A stretch of DNA of 64,000 bases from Serilophus lunatus (Eukaryota > Chordata > Aves > Passeriformes > Eurylaimidae): the NCBI GenBank assembly GCA_013399895.1, contig VXBA01001192.1, positions 755,277 through 819,276 on the forward strand, read 5' to 3'. Below the pieces are notes generated by a model. That model saw nothing but the letters and a program-made list of their open reading frames with translations. It did not search any database and was not told the DNA's origin. Below, one piece after another: positions 23,201 through 34,460 of this stretch; the first letter of the stretch is position 1; each line of letters starts with the position of its first letter. The translations under genes were made by a program, and so were the position numbers.

Positions 23201-26200
23201 ATTGCTTTAACTGTGAGAAGCATTGTGAGCCACTTGCTATGGGAAAATCTGCCATCAAAGTATCCGGAGTTTTTTAGCATCAAAAAACCCCCAAAAGACT
23301 AGGAACACAGAACAGCTGTCTCTGCCCTGCCAGCTTCTCTGTAGGATGTAACACTCTTAAATTATGAATCAGGATGGTAATTAGCCATTCTCAGGAAAAA
23401 AACCCCCACAGTTGAGATATATTTTGTGATCATAGCATCAGGAAGTTTGCTTGAGTGGTAAGACTTGTTGAAGTCACCACTGAACATGGTATTGCCACAG
23501 GACAAAACTGAACCTCAGAAAAATGAGCATTTGTTCTCATTTGCTGTGTGCTTAGAACTTTCAAGTAACTTTCTGGGGCTTCTCAGAGTGTTTCTACTGA
23601 TAGCTTCCAATTATAGAGTGCCGCTTCAACATAGGTTATTAGCATCCTGTGATATTTGATACGTCTCTCATTCAAACAAGAACTGCACACAACAGCTCAA
23701 ATGCCAACTTGTAAGTATAGTCAAAAGCCTATCCTCTGAAGACAGTGACTGGAATATGACATTTTCGGATAGAATTCAATTAGATAAGTTTCAAGATATG
23801 ATTGCCTGAGCCAATAAGACAAATAATTTCTCTATTCTTGGTTACAGAGACCAGTGATGAGCCTGACACATTATTCAAACACCATCCGTTGTTTTCAAAT
23901 ACCGGCAGTCGTTTTTAGCTTTCTTTAAAAAGAAATTGTTTCTTTTTCTGGATTTCATTTGTAACAGGAGACCTCTAAGGGTCTGGGCAGCAGAGCAGCA
24001 GAAATGTGGTCTCTACAATTTAAGTAAACCTTTTACCTCCAAGCTTAAAAGTAGCCACGCACCCCAATTAAACTCTCTTATAACTTACTCTATTATACCT
24101 AACTACATTCAAGGCCTTACTGTATTGTCTGCTTCAGCAGAGGATGGAGCTACTAGTGAGTCCACCTTTATCAAGCAATTAAGTATTTTGAAACCCTGTT
24201 TTTCCTCAAAATTAGTTGTTTTCTTGCATGTCCAATAGCTGCAGGCAGCAATTTTTTTTTCATAAGACTGCTGTATCTGTTTTCACTCCAGCTGTTTTGT
24301 TTGAGCTGGACTCTCAAAATTTCACCAGACACATTAACCAGCACTGACTGGCTTAAGCTATTTAAAAGAATACCACCTTGTTATCTGCCCATTTCAACCT
24401 ACTGTTTTGAGAGATATTAGTTGTTTAGCTTAAATAGTGTGTTTCAAGTAGAATGAGCTGCATAGAGTCATAATTCCGTGTGATTTTACACAGTTTGCTT
24501 TGCTTTACCTGATTACCACAAGTAGTCGGATTTGCTTAAGCCTTAGGCTACAAGTTGTGAGCTTTCACCCAGATACCTTTTCAGCCAGAATGGAGTTTGT
24601 TTCCTTAGTAATTTTCCTAGTAGCTGGTACAGTGCTGTGGTTTTGTCTTGAGTATGAGAAGAATATTGATAACATGCTGATGATTATTGTTAAGTAGTGT
24701 TTATTCTAAGACTAAGGCTTTTTTCGTTTGCCATGCTCTGCTACCAAGCAGTTGCACCAGAAGAACAAACCAGGAGACAACAACTGTCCACAGAAGCTGC
24801 AGCTCAACAAGAACAGAATAGTTAATGGCTTGCCTGCATGGACATAAAGAAAGCAAGCAATAAGGTGTTAGGCAACCCCATGCCAAGAATCACCATTGGA
24901 TCAAACAAGGCATAATGGATGAGTTCATGAATTGTTAGGGTATAATTGGCTCAGTTTCTTTGATCTGGATCTGTCTCTGGACACACATGACCTGAGCAGA
25001 ACTGCTGCTGTACTGCTCCATTGAATAATTTATCCTTATAAATCTGTTGTCTGACATTCTTCTATGGAAACCAGAGTTGAGCCAAAAGAAAACCTGCCTG
25101 AGAGTGAGTGTACGTGTGAGCAAGGAGTTGAAAGGGACACCCGTTGACTCACTGGAGCCACCCACTGTGGAAGGACTGTGGTCCTAGCAGTCAAAATTGC
25201 AGGTGTTATGTATGCAACTCCTTGAAAGGTGTTAGAATGCTCAGGCACTGTCTTCTTCCTCTCCAACCTGTGCAGCTGGAGATGTAAGAAGAACTAGACG
25301 GATGCAAAAAGTTTTCACATAGTAGAGGAACACTGGGAGATGAGATGATGCACAACAAAGCTAATAAATCCAGTGCAAGTGACAGGACTTGGCTGAAAGA
25401 TTAGCACATCTTAAATTATGGCATATCAAATATGTGTTTGCCAGATGAGAGGATTGATGTCTCAAAAATCAAAGTATGAGAGTGCTATTTATCTGGGACA
25501 GTTGCAAAAGCTGCAGAAGTAGTTATTCTCACAGTCTAATAGCATGAAATTACATTATGATGGAAACATAGATTGCATTTCTATAAACTGTCAAGAATCT
25601 ATTGTATTTCATTAATTTCTTGCAGTCTCAATGATATCTGAGATCAATTGGACTTACAGGGGATCCTCTCCATGAACAAGGATTTCCTTTATTGACCCTC
25701 AAGAGATATTAAGAATATATAGAAAGACTATCTTATTGCTGAGGTTCATTTATGTTGTTTGTACAGTAAAAAATCTTCAACAGAAATTGAAATCAATTAG
25801 ACATAAGTGACAAAAATGCCCACTTTTCTAATTCATCACATTTAATATTTGATCCTCTCTATGCAATAAATGCTTTTTATTGCATGCAGTAATTAATTTA
25901 TATAACAGATATTTATATATGGAATGAAATATTTCATATATTCATGAATTTTATAATTTTAGAAGCTAGTCACTCTGAGGTGCACTAATCAAATTTTTCA
26001 TTTTCTGTGAAGTATAATTCTTTAATGGGCAGTAATAATTTTATCTGCATAATAAGTCACAAAAGGTGTTCTGAAGCTTGATCTCTTTAAATGTAAAGCC
26101 ATCTTTATCACACTCAGCAATACTGTCTTGAAATGGATTAGTCTCTTCTGGCATCCTCCCCTTACTTCAATCTTTACCTAGATTAATCAGACTCTAAAAT

Positions 26201-27036
26201 GTTTTTATCGTAATAAATTTCTTGTTTTTATTATGCGTTCATTGAAAACTGCACTGTTTTGAGCAGTAGCTGTATCTTTCTATCAGGACAAGAGCTGCAT
26301 TGTAGATTTAAACATGAAACATCTACTCAGGGGGTTATCAGTGATTAGTCCCTTATTCCTATGTGACCTTCAGTGAGCAACCTGTGGTGTGACTCACTTC
26401 CTCTCAGCTTATCCACCTACAAACTTGTGTAGATAGCACAGGCATTCTGTCTATTTTGCTCTTCCAGCTGTAAAACACTGATTAAAATAATATGTCTTTT
26501 CTTTCAAACTGTATTGGTCAAACTTTCTGAGATACAATCGTTTTAAATTAGGGGCTTTCACTGTCTATAATAAAAGGTAGACTGCCATTCTATAGAAATA
26601 TATATATAAATAAATGGATTTAATTATACTATTTTATCTATATAATTGTGATATTCCAGTATTTATCAATCCTGAGCTTTGAAAAAAAAAAAGGCAAAAT
26701 ATTAGATCTAGCATTTACGTGGTAACTGAAATTGTTTAAAAAGTCATTGCTAAGAAAATAACAACATATTTAATTGTTTACATCTTTACTCCAATATGAT
26801 TCAATAAGTGTAGAGAGATGCATAGGTCAGGAAACAGGAGAATTGTGTTTGTGTAAAGCTAAAAACACCTAGTGATCCTGGCTGTACCACAGCTAATTAC
26901 ATTGCCTCCTCAAACACACCACACCATATTTTTCAAACAGAAAACTGTCAGAGAGGAGAGATTGTTCACTCAAATAAATTAAAAATGGCTGTCACAGAGG
27001 GACATATATTCCAGATATCCATAGCTTGCTTGCCAG
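20241..27036. other. AT-rich DNA, no gene recognised
   Basis: No exon or known repeat is recognised across 6.8 kb. 25861-25949 holds a cluster of perfect palindromes (see separate entry). TATATATA runs occur near 26599-26610. The patch 24700-25300 is somewhat GC-richer and has two overlapping minus-strand frames (24935-25165, 25036-25266) without recognisable domains. I could not support an LTR there. Confidence 0.45.
25861..25949. repeat. Cluster of perfect palindromes
   Basis: Three perfect inverted repeats lie within 89 bp: 10-bp arms ATGCAATAAA / TTTATTGCAT (25861-25870 and 25876-25885, 5-nt loop), a 14-bp palindrome ATGAAATATTTCAT (25924-25937), and the 10-bp palindrome ATTCATGAAT (25940-25949). 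The stretch is very AT-rich, so some of this could be chance, but the first arm pair includes G and C pairs. Confidence 0.7.
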
Positions 27037-27110
27037 AAAATAAATAAATAAATAAATAAACAAATAAATAAATAAATAAATAAATCAACAAACACATAAA
27101 TAAATAAATA
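27037..27110 (+). repeat. TAAA tetranucleotide microsatellite
   Basis: About 74 bp of TAAA/AAAT repeats, interrupted by CAAA at 27060-27064 and by a diverged ATCAACAAACACA block around 27085-27097, then resuming as three to four clean units. The interruptions suggest an old locus, though length variation between individuals is likely. Confidence 0.95.
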
Positions 27111-29797
27111 GCGACACAGCTATGTCCTTCATCCTCAACAGTAATTTAAGGGCAAAATGAGATCTCTCAAGAAAGTCAGAAGATTTTCCATGAAACTGTG
27201 AAGAGATTTTATATCTACTTACCCTCTTACTACAAGAAAGCATCATTCTTCAAGATGTTTCAGTTGATGAGCCATCGAGAGACCAGTCATACAGACAGCT
27301 TGAGACACCTCTCCTCCAGGAAGGTAGTAGAATGAAAGGAAAGGGACTTAATCCAGACCCTGAGAGCCAGGTCACTTGGAAGAACCAACACATTGGTCTT
27401 CTGGCCTTCTGCACTTCAGGTTTTAAGTGCTGATGCGGCATGCTTTGATCCCAGCTTCTGTAAAGCTCAAGAAATATTTCAAGACTGCCGTAGTGTCAGA
27501 AGTGATGTGTGAGATAGTGCCTCTGCTGTGAAATAGCTCCCTCTGACTTAATAAACAGAGAGGAAAGGCTTACCGGACAGACTGGATTGCCCAATTTTCT
27601 TTTAGTAGCAAATTTGTTTATTTCAAAAAAATAATCCCAGGAATTAAAAAAGGATTATTTCTTACCCAGGCTATGAAAATTACTGATTTGGTTGTTGTGT
27701 CTTTCATTTGAGTCATCCCACCTGCAAAGGCCTTATGAGGATCAGTAGCCTTACTAGCATAGAACATTCTATGATACACAAATAACTACCGATGGAAATC
27801 TGGGCCTGGTTTTGTCCACCTCTATATAGACTGAAGTAATTGGGACACAGAATATCTGAGGACCAGGAAAACATTCAGTGTCTATACCTCAGTTCCAGAA
27901 GTTTGTGTTGAATTGATAAAGTCAGGAAACATCACTAATCGTGTACCTGTCCATTCTACCTATGTAGTTCCTGGCTTCAGTTTATTTGCTGATGCATAAA
28001 TAAAAAATATGTCAAATCCCACTTTGATAAAATTTCCTCTGCCACAATATACCAATGTAATACTCTTTAAAATCACCATCTTCCCATGTGGTGTCTGGTA
28101 TTTGCTCACCAGTTTGAACATATTTCTCGTAACTTGGAAAATGTAAAAAAACCTTATCCAAAATTCAATGTTATAGAGTTCTCAAAAACTTAATTCACTC
28201 ATTGATGTTTCTTGTGTGACAATGGGCAAATAAAATATATTTCTCAATAATTAATAAAATGCTACACCCTGGCATGGACCTCCTACCTCCATTCAGTTTC
28301 CTTCATCATCCTCTGCCTCCTCTTTCTTTTACTGTCTTTCCTAACATTCAGGTTTTTGACCTTTTGCATTCAAACTCAAAAACAATGAGGGACTTCACAC
28401 TTTTTAATTTTTTTAATTTTTTTTTTCCCCAAGTGAAATATCTGTCTTACCAACAAGAAATTTCTTTTCATAAAGCATCTTAATTTTCTATGGGAAACTT
28501 AATTTTCATAGAGAAGAATTTATGAGCTCTTTTGGCTATGAATGACAACTTGTTTAGCAAATAAAAGTGAACATTTCTAACTGAAACTTAGATACTTATC
28601 TCTGAAAAGAAACGTATTGCTATGAAAACTGAATCATGTCAATCTGGTCCTTTTGGCCCTGTATCTCTTTGCTGAATTATCTAGTAAGCTTTTTCTATAT
28701 TTAAAAATTTCGTAATATCTCTGCCTGACTTAAATCCGTTGGCATCTATAAAAATTGAGCTCACTCTGCAATCTCTCCCTCATAGCACCAATAGGATCTC
28801 TCTCTCCTACCTGGCCACTTATCCTCATAAAAGTAGATATAAGCTTAACATAGACATTTTTTTCTCATTGTCAAATTTAATCAACAGGCTAAAAAATTAC
28901 AGCAAATGGCAGGAGAGAAGAGACTAAAACACAAAAAAGGTATAATTCCAGTCTCCCAGTGGAGCCAGAACTCACTGGAGCCAGAACTCACTGGAGATGA
29001 TGGTCATCTTCCTGCACGAAATGCCATTCTGTGTTAATAACCAGGCCTAGAAAGCTCAGGAAACTCAGAAGAAACACACAATTTCAGAGTGGATTTTAGA
29101 GCTCGTCCTATTCCAGAAAGGACTAATTCAGAGGCATCTAAAGAGTTCCAGCTTATTGTCTGATGCACAAATGTAAATGGAAAAACGGAGGAAACCAAAC
29201 CTTACTTATGTATGACTCTCGACTATGCATTTCTTCTTTGTTAAATTTCCTTATGGAAACATTGGCTAATATCCCATCTTAATTTGACAAACAATACCTT
29301 TAATAATACTTTATCTTCTTGTTCTGAGCAATATAAGGTGCCCTCCTCAGTGTTTTCAACTTTGTAGTGATCTAACGAGGACAATTAATTTCTCTCATAG
29401 CAGCCCTTAAAGTGGTATGTTTTAGATTTGTTACCAAAACAGTGCTGATAACACATCAATGTTTTAGATACCGATCAACAGTGCTTACACAGTGTTAAGG
29501 CTCTGTTTCTCATTGTACTCCCAACAGTGAGAAGGCTGGAAAATGGAGAAGAGGATGGAATATGGGGTGCAGCCAGGACAGCTTACCTAAACCTGACGGT
29601 GGAGCTGAGAGATGAAGTGGAAAAACCAAGAAGTACTCAGGAATCTGAGGAAGAGGTTGACTGGTAGATTCATGCCTTACACAAATGGACCTGCCATACA
29701 CTTCACAAGAAGCAATGAATCCCCCACTCTCTCACCAACAGCTAGAAGGAGAGGACCTTACAAGAAGAGAGGACTGGAAACAGGGTTTTTTATTTTC
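27111..29797. other. AT-rich DNA, no gene recognised
   Basis: No exon is seen. A 16-bp tandem duplication (GGAGCCAGAACTCACT, copies at 28961-28976 and 28977-28992, then GGAG) is the only structured item. The frame at 29612-29941 runs into the CR1 copy at 29798 and is chance. Confidence 0.5.
28961..28996 (+). repeat. 16-bp tandem duplication
   Basis: Two identical copies of GGAGCCAGAACTCACT followed by a partial GGAG. The perfect identity in otherwise unremarkable DNA implies a recent slippage-type duplication. Confidence 0.95.
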
Positions 29798-30245
29798 AGT
29801 GAATGTCCTGAGTTGGAAGAAACCCACAAGGTTCATCAAAATCCAAGTCCTGTCCCTGCACAGGACATTCTAAGAATCACACCATGTGTCTGCCAGCATT
29901 GTCCAAATGCTTCTGGAACTCTGTCAGACTGGAAGCCATGACCACTTCCCTGGAAAGCCTGTTCCAGTGCCCAACCACCCTCTGGGTGAAGAAGCTTTTT
30001 CTCATATGTAACCTACACCTCCTCTGACACAACTTCAAGTCATTCCCATGGGTCCTGTCATTGGTCACCACAGAGAAGAGATCAGCACCTGCCCCTCCTC
30101 TTCCACTCATGAGCAAGTTTTAGACAGCAATGAGGTCTCCCCTCAATCTTCTCTTCTCCAGAATGAGCAAATCAAGTAACCTCAACCACTCCTCATACAG
30201 CTTCCCCTCTAGATCCTTCAGGATCCTCATAGGTCTTCAGCCCAT
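29798..30245 (-). mobile_element. CR1 LINE, 3' portion with readable ORF2 end
   Basis: The best preserved CR1 3' portion in the window, on the minus strand. The plus strand shows the tail (GAATGTCCTGAGTTGGAAGA, where many copies have a GAATCACAG-like start), the ACCATGTGTCTGCCAGCATT block, GACCACTTCCCTGGAAAGCC, and GTCTCCCCTCAATCTTCTCT further 5' in the element. It stops near 30245, where another repeat-like block begins. Confidence 0.95.
29877..30240 (-). pseudogene. CR1 ORF2 C-terminus, one stop codon
   Basis: Read from 30240 down to 29877, the minus strand keeps one frame over about 120 codons. It reads KLYEEWLRLLDLLILEKRRL, RGDLIAV, a stop (TAA at 30120-30122, where relatives usually have a tyrosine codon), then FSVVTNDRTHGNDLKLCQ and FFTQRVVGHWNRLSREVV, ending at a natural-looking stop. 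This is the C-terminal region of CR1 ORF2, downstream of the reverse transcriptase catalytic core. With one nonsense change and few others, it is younger than the other copies here. No EN or RT core is present, so it cannot act alone. Confidence 0.9.
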
Positions 30246-30820
30246 GGAGACCCTATACTGGAGTGGACTCCTGGCAGGAGCTGTTGCATGTGCAGAAGAG
30301 TCCACATAGGAGTGAGTTTTTTGGCAGAACCTGTGTCAGGTGGGGTCCCCATGATGGAGTATTCTCTTCCTGATGAATGGTAATCCATGGGAGGAGCACA
30401 GATTGAAACAGTTCATGAAGGACTCTCTTCCGTTTAAGAGATCCTACACTGAAGCAGAGGAACAGCATGAAAAGAAAGGAACAAGACAGAATAGTGTTAT
30501 GATCAGACTGCAACACCCATTCTTCATCCTGCTGTGCTGCCTGCTGAATCGTGGGTGAAGTTGAGACTGAGAAGAGGAAGTGGTGGAATGAATGCTTTGT
30601 TTTGTTTTTATTTCTTGCTATTCTACTCTGTTATTGGTTGGCAGTAAATTAAATTCATATCTCCAAGTAGTCCTTTTTGCCCACAATGTTAATTGGAGAA
30701 TGATCTCCCTGCCCTTGACTCACAAGTTCTCCCATTGTTTTCTCTCCTGTCTTCCTGATGAAGGGGAGTAAGAGAGCAATTTAGTGATTTTTGAGCAGTC
30801 CCCAAGGTTAACCCACCACA
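30246..30820. mobile_element. Avian interspersed repeat, class uncertain
   Basis: This block follows a sequence pattern I recall from bird genomes: GGAGACC blocks and bulky purine-rich text, a TTTATTTCTTGCTATTC stretch, GGCAGTAAATTAAATTCAT near 30643, a TGATCTCCCTGCCCTTGACT block near 30702, and the closing AAGGTTAACCCACCACA at 30804-30820. On the minus strand it therefore begins TGTGGTGGGTTAACC. The TG-type end and an A/T-rich signal-like segment suggest an LTR, but I cannot name the family or confirm the other end. Confidence 0.5.
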
Positions 30821-33800
30821 CTGTGCACTAATTGCACAGGTACAGCTCTGCATTTCCATGACACATGGGCATGTTCCAAATATGTGTTAACCTCTACTGT
30901 GGTGACATCCTCCAGCATGACAGAACAAACAAACAAAAAGAAAGGTTTTTGGCTTATATTTGTATTTCTGGGTATGTACATTTCTTATTAATGGACTTCA
31001 ATTTTACTTTGCAGATTTTTCTACTTGATTCGTTTTAACACCTTTGAAGTGTGAACATACAGGAGACCTGAAGGAAATTCACAACAAAAAATTCAGAAAA
31101 GAAAACCAGATGGTGCACCTGAGCAGAATATAACAGAACAAAGATGAGAGAAGGGAGACTGGCAGTATTCATCCTATGATCCATTTAATATCTGGTCCCA
31201 GTGTTCTAGGTACAGAGGGTTTCATCTAAAAGGACAGTTTACTTATCCAATCATTCCTTGAGGACATGTAATTGAACATTGTGCCACGTATTTTCCTCCA
31301 GTGCACTTAGAAATTCAGTATAAGGTCTTCCATCTTCTATGCTGATTCTTTTCAGTACCACATGTCAGGAAGTTCACCCTGAACATCCCACAAGATCAAT
31401 ATCTGTGAATGCTGAGATCAAACATGCTTTATAATCTCAATTTCCTAAGTGAGACACTTTGAGCTAGCATCTCTCTTTAGTTATCTGAAAAGTCAAATCT
31501 ACAACAGCATGATGAAGAGACCAGACCTCTCCTCTGTATTTGAGACCCAGGAGGTATGGGGAGAATATCTGAAGCGTGTGAGATGGCAGAGAGCACTCCT
31601 GTAGGTAGCTACTTTTATATCTCCTGCCTCTTCTAAATAACTCTTATTACTACCCTTAAAAAGAAATAAATCAAAAAAGAAAATGAAAAACATCCTTACA
31701 ACATACAGACTCAACATACCTGTGCTTTGCCTCTCTTGTTCTCTAGGAATCTGGGAAAAAGCTGGCAATCCACTAGAAACACCAATAAGCTACACAAATG
31801 GAGAAGTACCTTCAAACAAAGAGTAAGAGCAGGAAGATTTGGGGTTTTTTTTACGTCGTCCATGGATATATATTGCTATTTTAGCAATAAAATACCTTTG
31901 TGTACCTTTGTTCTCCAGTTGATAAATGAATAAGAAAGGGTTAACAAGGGTCACTATCATCAGTGATTCATGACACCATTTCCTTATGCTTGTAAGACTT
32001 CAACTATGTACATATATGCCTCAGTAGCAAATTCATAGCTGATTTAAGAGCCAAAAAGACTGTGTACCAGGCAAAACTTAATAACCCAAGTCTGTTTTGC
32101 CACTAGTATTTTAAATTACACTCCAAGCTGGCAAGTATATGAGTCAAAAGAAGATATAGTCATGACAATAGCATAAACACACCTAAAGCAGTGCAAAACG
32201 CAAAACTATTTAAATTAGCTATGTCAGAACATTTACAGCCATTGGCACGTCCAAATGAATTGACCTGCATCTTGCCTGAATTGTGCCACCCATATAAACA
32301 AGGACTTTAAATTGCTAGTGTCAAATTTAAGCATTAAATGAATTAGTTGCTGAGTTTACTGGAGTCTGACAGCTAATAAATAGGTTCTCTGGACAATATT
32401 TGTAAATTAGATGTGCCTAACAGTGTTGGTGATAAGTTTGAGAATTGTTTTATTCTTGAAGACCTGAGAAGAAAAACAGAGTAATGTCAGAAATTGCATA
32501 TGAGAAAGTCTAGTGTACTTTCTCCTTGGGATTATGGATGGAGCGATAAAGCAAAAGCTAAAGCTGGCCCACTCTCTTGTATTAGTGGTTTGCTGCTGGA
32601 ACGGCCTCAACCGTTGACATAAATATCTTCTCTTAGGGTATCCCACATCATATTTTCAAGAATTTCAGGATATGGCTTAAACCTCCTCCCACCTGATGAC
32701 GATCAGTGTTGTTATGATATGTTATGGACAAAAGCAGCAGTAACAGAGGTGTGACGGAAAGGAAAGCAGACAGATCTGATATCCTGCCAGCCTACACAAA
32801 CCCAATATGTTTCCTGGCATACAACAGTTAGTCAAAGAACAGGCTTCAGCTTGTATTTCTACAGCTCTGAAGAATTTTCTTTCCTCACAGCAGCACTGCT
32901 TCTGTTTCTTTCTCATTGAAAAATAGTGGGTTTGAGTGTTGCAGACTAGCAACACAACACAGGGAATATTGCTGCACAAGTCTGTCCTCTCATGCACTTG
33001 TCCATTGAGATCTGGAGATCGGTATTTGCATGTTATGTTTCAGCAGGGCCAAACCTCATCCCATCTGGAAATAAACCAGCATGGGATCTAGGAATGAGCC
33101 ATTCAGGAATTTGCTTCACAGTAAGCAAGCTTATGCAGCATTACAGTTTGTGTACTGTCCTCAGAGTTCCATGCTTTTCAGGAAAAAAATGACTATTCTG
33201 AGCGGTAGAAGCTTTTCTTCTTGATTCACTAGAAAGACCTGGAGATGTAAGTGGGTTACATTGCTCCATTCCTTTTGTTTGAAGTTACTTCTGAGTAATA
33301 CAATTCTGCCAAAATAGCTTTGCCAACTAGTTGTCTTTGGCTAACGGGAAGAAGTACAAGCATGTTTTGCAGTCATGTATAACATCTTAACACCTCTCTC
33401 CTGTCATCTACATGAAAGTGCATCCCAGTACAACAAAAACAGATTCCACAAAAGAAAAACCATGGATAAACAGCTTAGTCTGATTTATCCGAATCTATAG
33501 CAAAAGCATTTTTGACTGTTCTGCTACGCACTGATATATTAAAGCTCATTCTTCCTCCTTTGCCATGTATTTATGTTTTGAGTATAAAGCACTGAGACAC
33601 AATCAGGCTAGTATTTAAATCACTTTGATCTACCCTTAGAAATATTCAATGCTTAAGATGGAAATATTATCTCTTATATCCAGAGGAATAATAGCAAAAA
33701 TTCAACACGATTAATATTTTTGCCATCTATACCGAAGGAATTGCAAGTAATTTGCCACTTGCTTTAAAGTGTTGCTGAATTATCCCTCAGAAATATTTTG

Positions 33801-34314
33801 ATCACGTACATTCACCATTAATTTTCACAACATCAGTAGAAATAGAGTGATAAAATCCAAGAGGCAAGTATGAATGAAAAAGGCAGATGTGCAAAAAAGA
33901 ACTACTGGGCTCTCCCTTCTTCCTTTTTCAAGACATACATACATAAAAGTCTATTTTTCAACCTATTTTCTTTACATCTATTAACCAGCTCAAAAGACTA
34001 CTGGTAAGAAAATCAAGACCACCATACTATTTACATTATCCATAAGTGACCCCTTTTACTCAGCCTTTATGCTTAAACACTCATTGATCTGCTAGCTGGA
34101 CAGGGATTTATGAGTAAATTTGCTTATGGTACCCATGACATTCTCAAAGGATATGTTATTAGTAACTCCACAGCCCTTAATACCCATTAGAAAAATGCTT
34201 TAGTTGTGTACAGGATGCAGTTGATTCCACATAAGAATCATGAAGGAAAAAAGGTCATTATTTAGAGTCTTGATATTTAAAACAAATGATAGATTTTCCT
34301 TTCTAAAGGAAAGG
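30821..34314. other. AT-rich DNA, no gene recognised
   Basis: Nothing coding or repetitive is recognised. Short frames (for example 31499-31768 and 32722-32997, minus) have random products. Confidence 0.5.
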
Positions 34315-34460
34315 AACCCTAACCCCCATTGCAATCCTGACACTGACCCTAACCCTAACTGAACCAAGCCTTACCTAGACTCTGAAACTAACACTGACCC
34401 TGACTTTAACATGGATCTTGACCCTGACCCTAATCCTAAACCTAATCCCTAAATCCTAAA
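34315..34460 (+). repeat. Degenerate telomere-like hexamer array
   Basis: 146 bp built mainly from CCCTAA/CCCTGA-type hexamers: ACCCTAACCCTAACTGA at 34346-34362, ACCCTGACTTT at 34396-34406, then TTGACCCTGACCC, TAATCCTAAACC and TAATCCCTAAATCC up to 34460. Between these are diverged units such as ACACTG, ATCTTG and ATCCTG, largely in the same 6-bp register. The vertebrate telomere strand CCCTAA is on the plus strand throughout. It reads as an old interstitial telomeric sequence or a related hexamer satellite. Confidence 0.8.

Noticed and set aside
24700..25300. Possible LTR with a CCTTATAAATC element
   Set aside because: No consistent TG/CA ends, polyadenylation signal or repeat structure could be shown.
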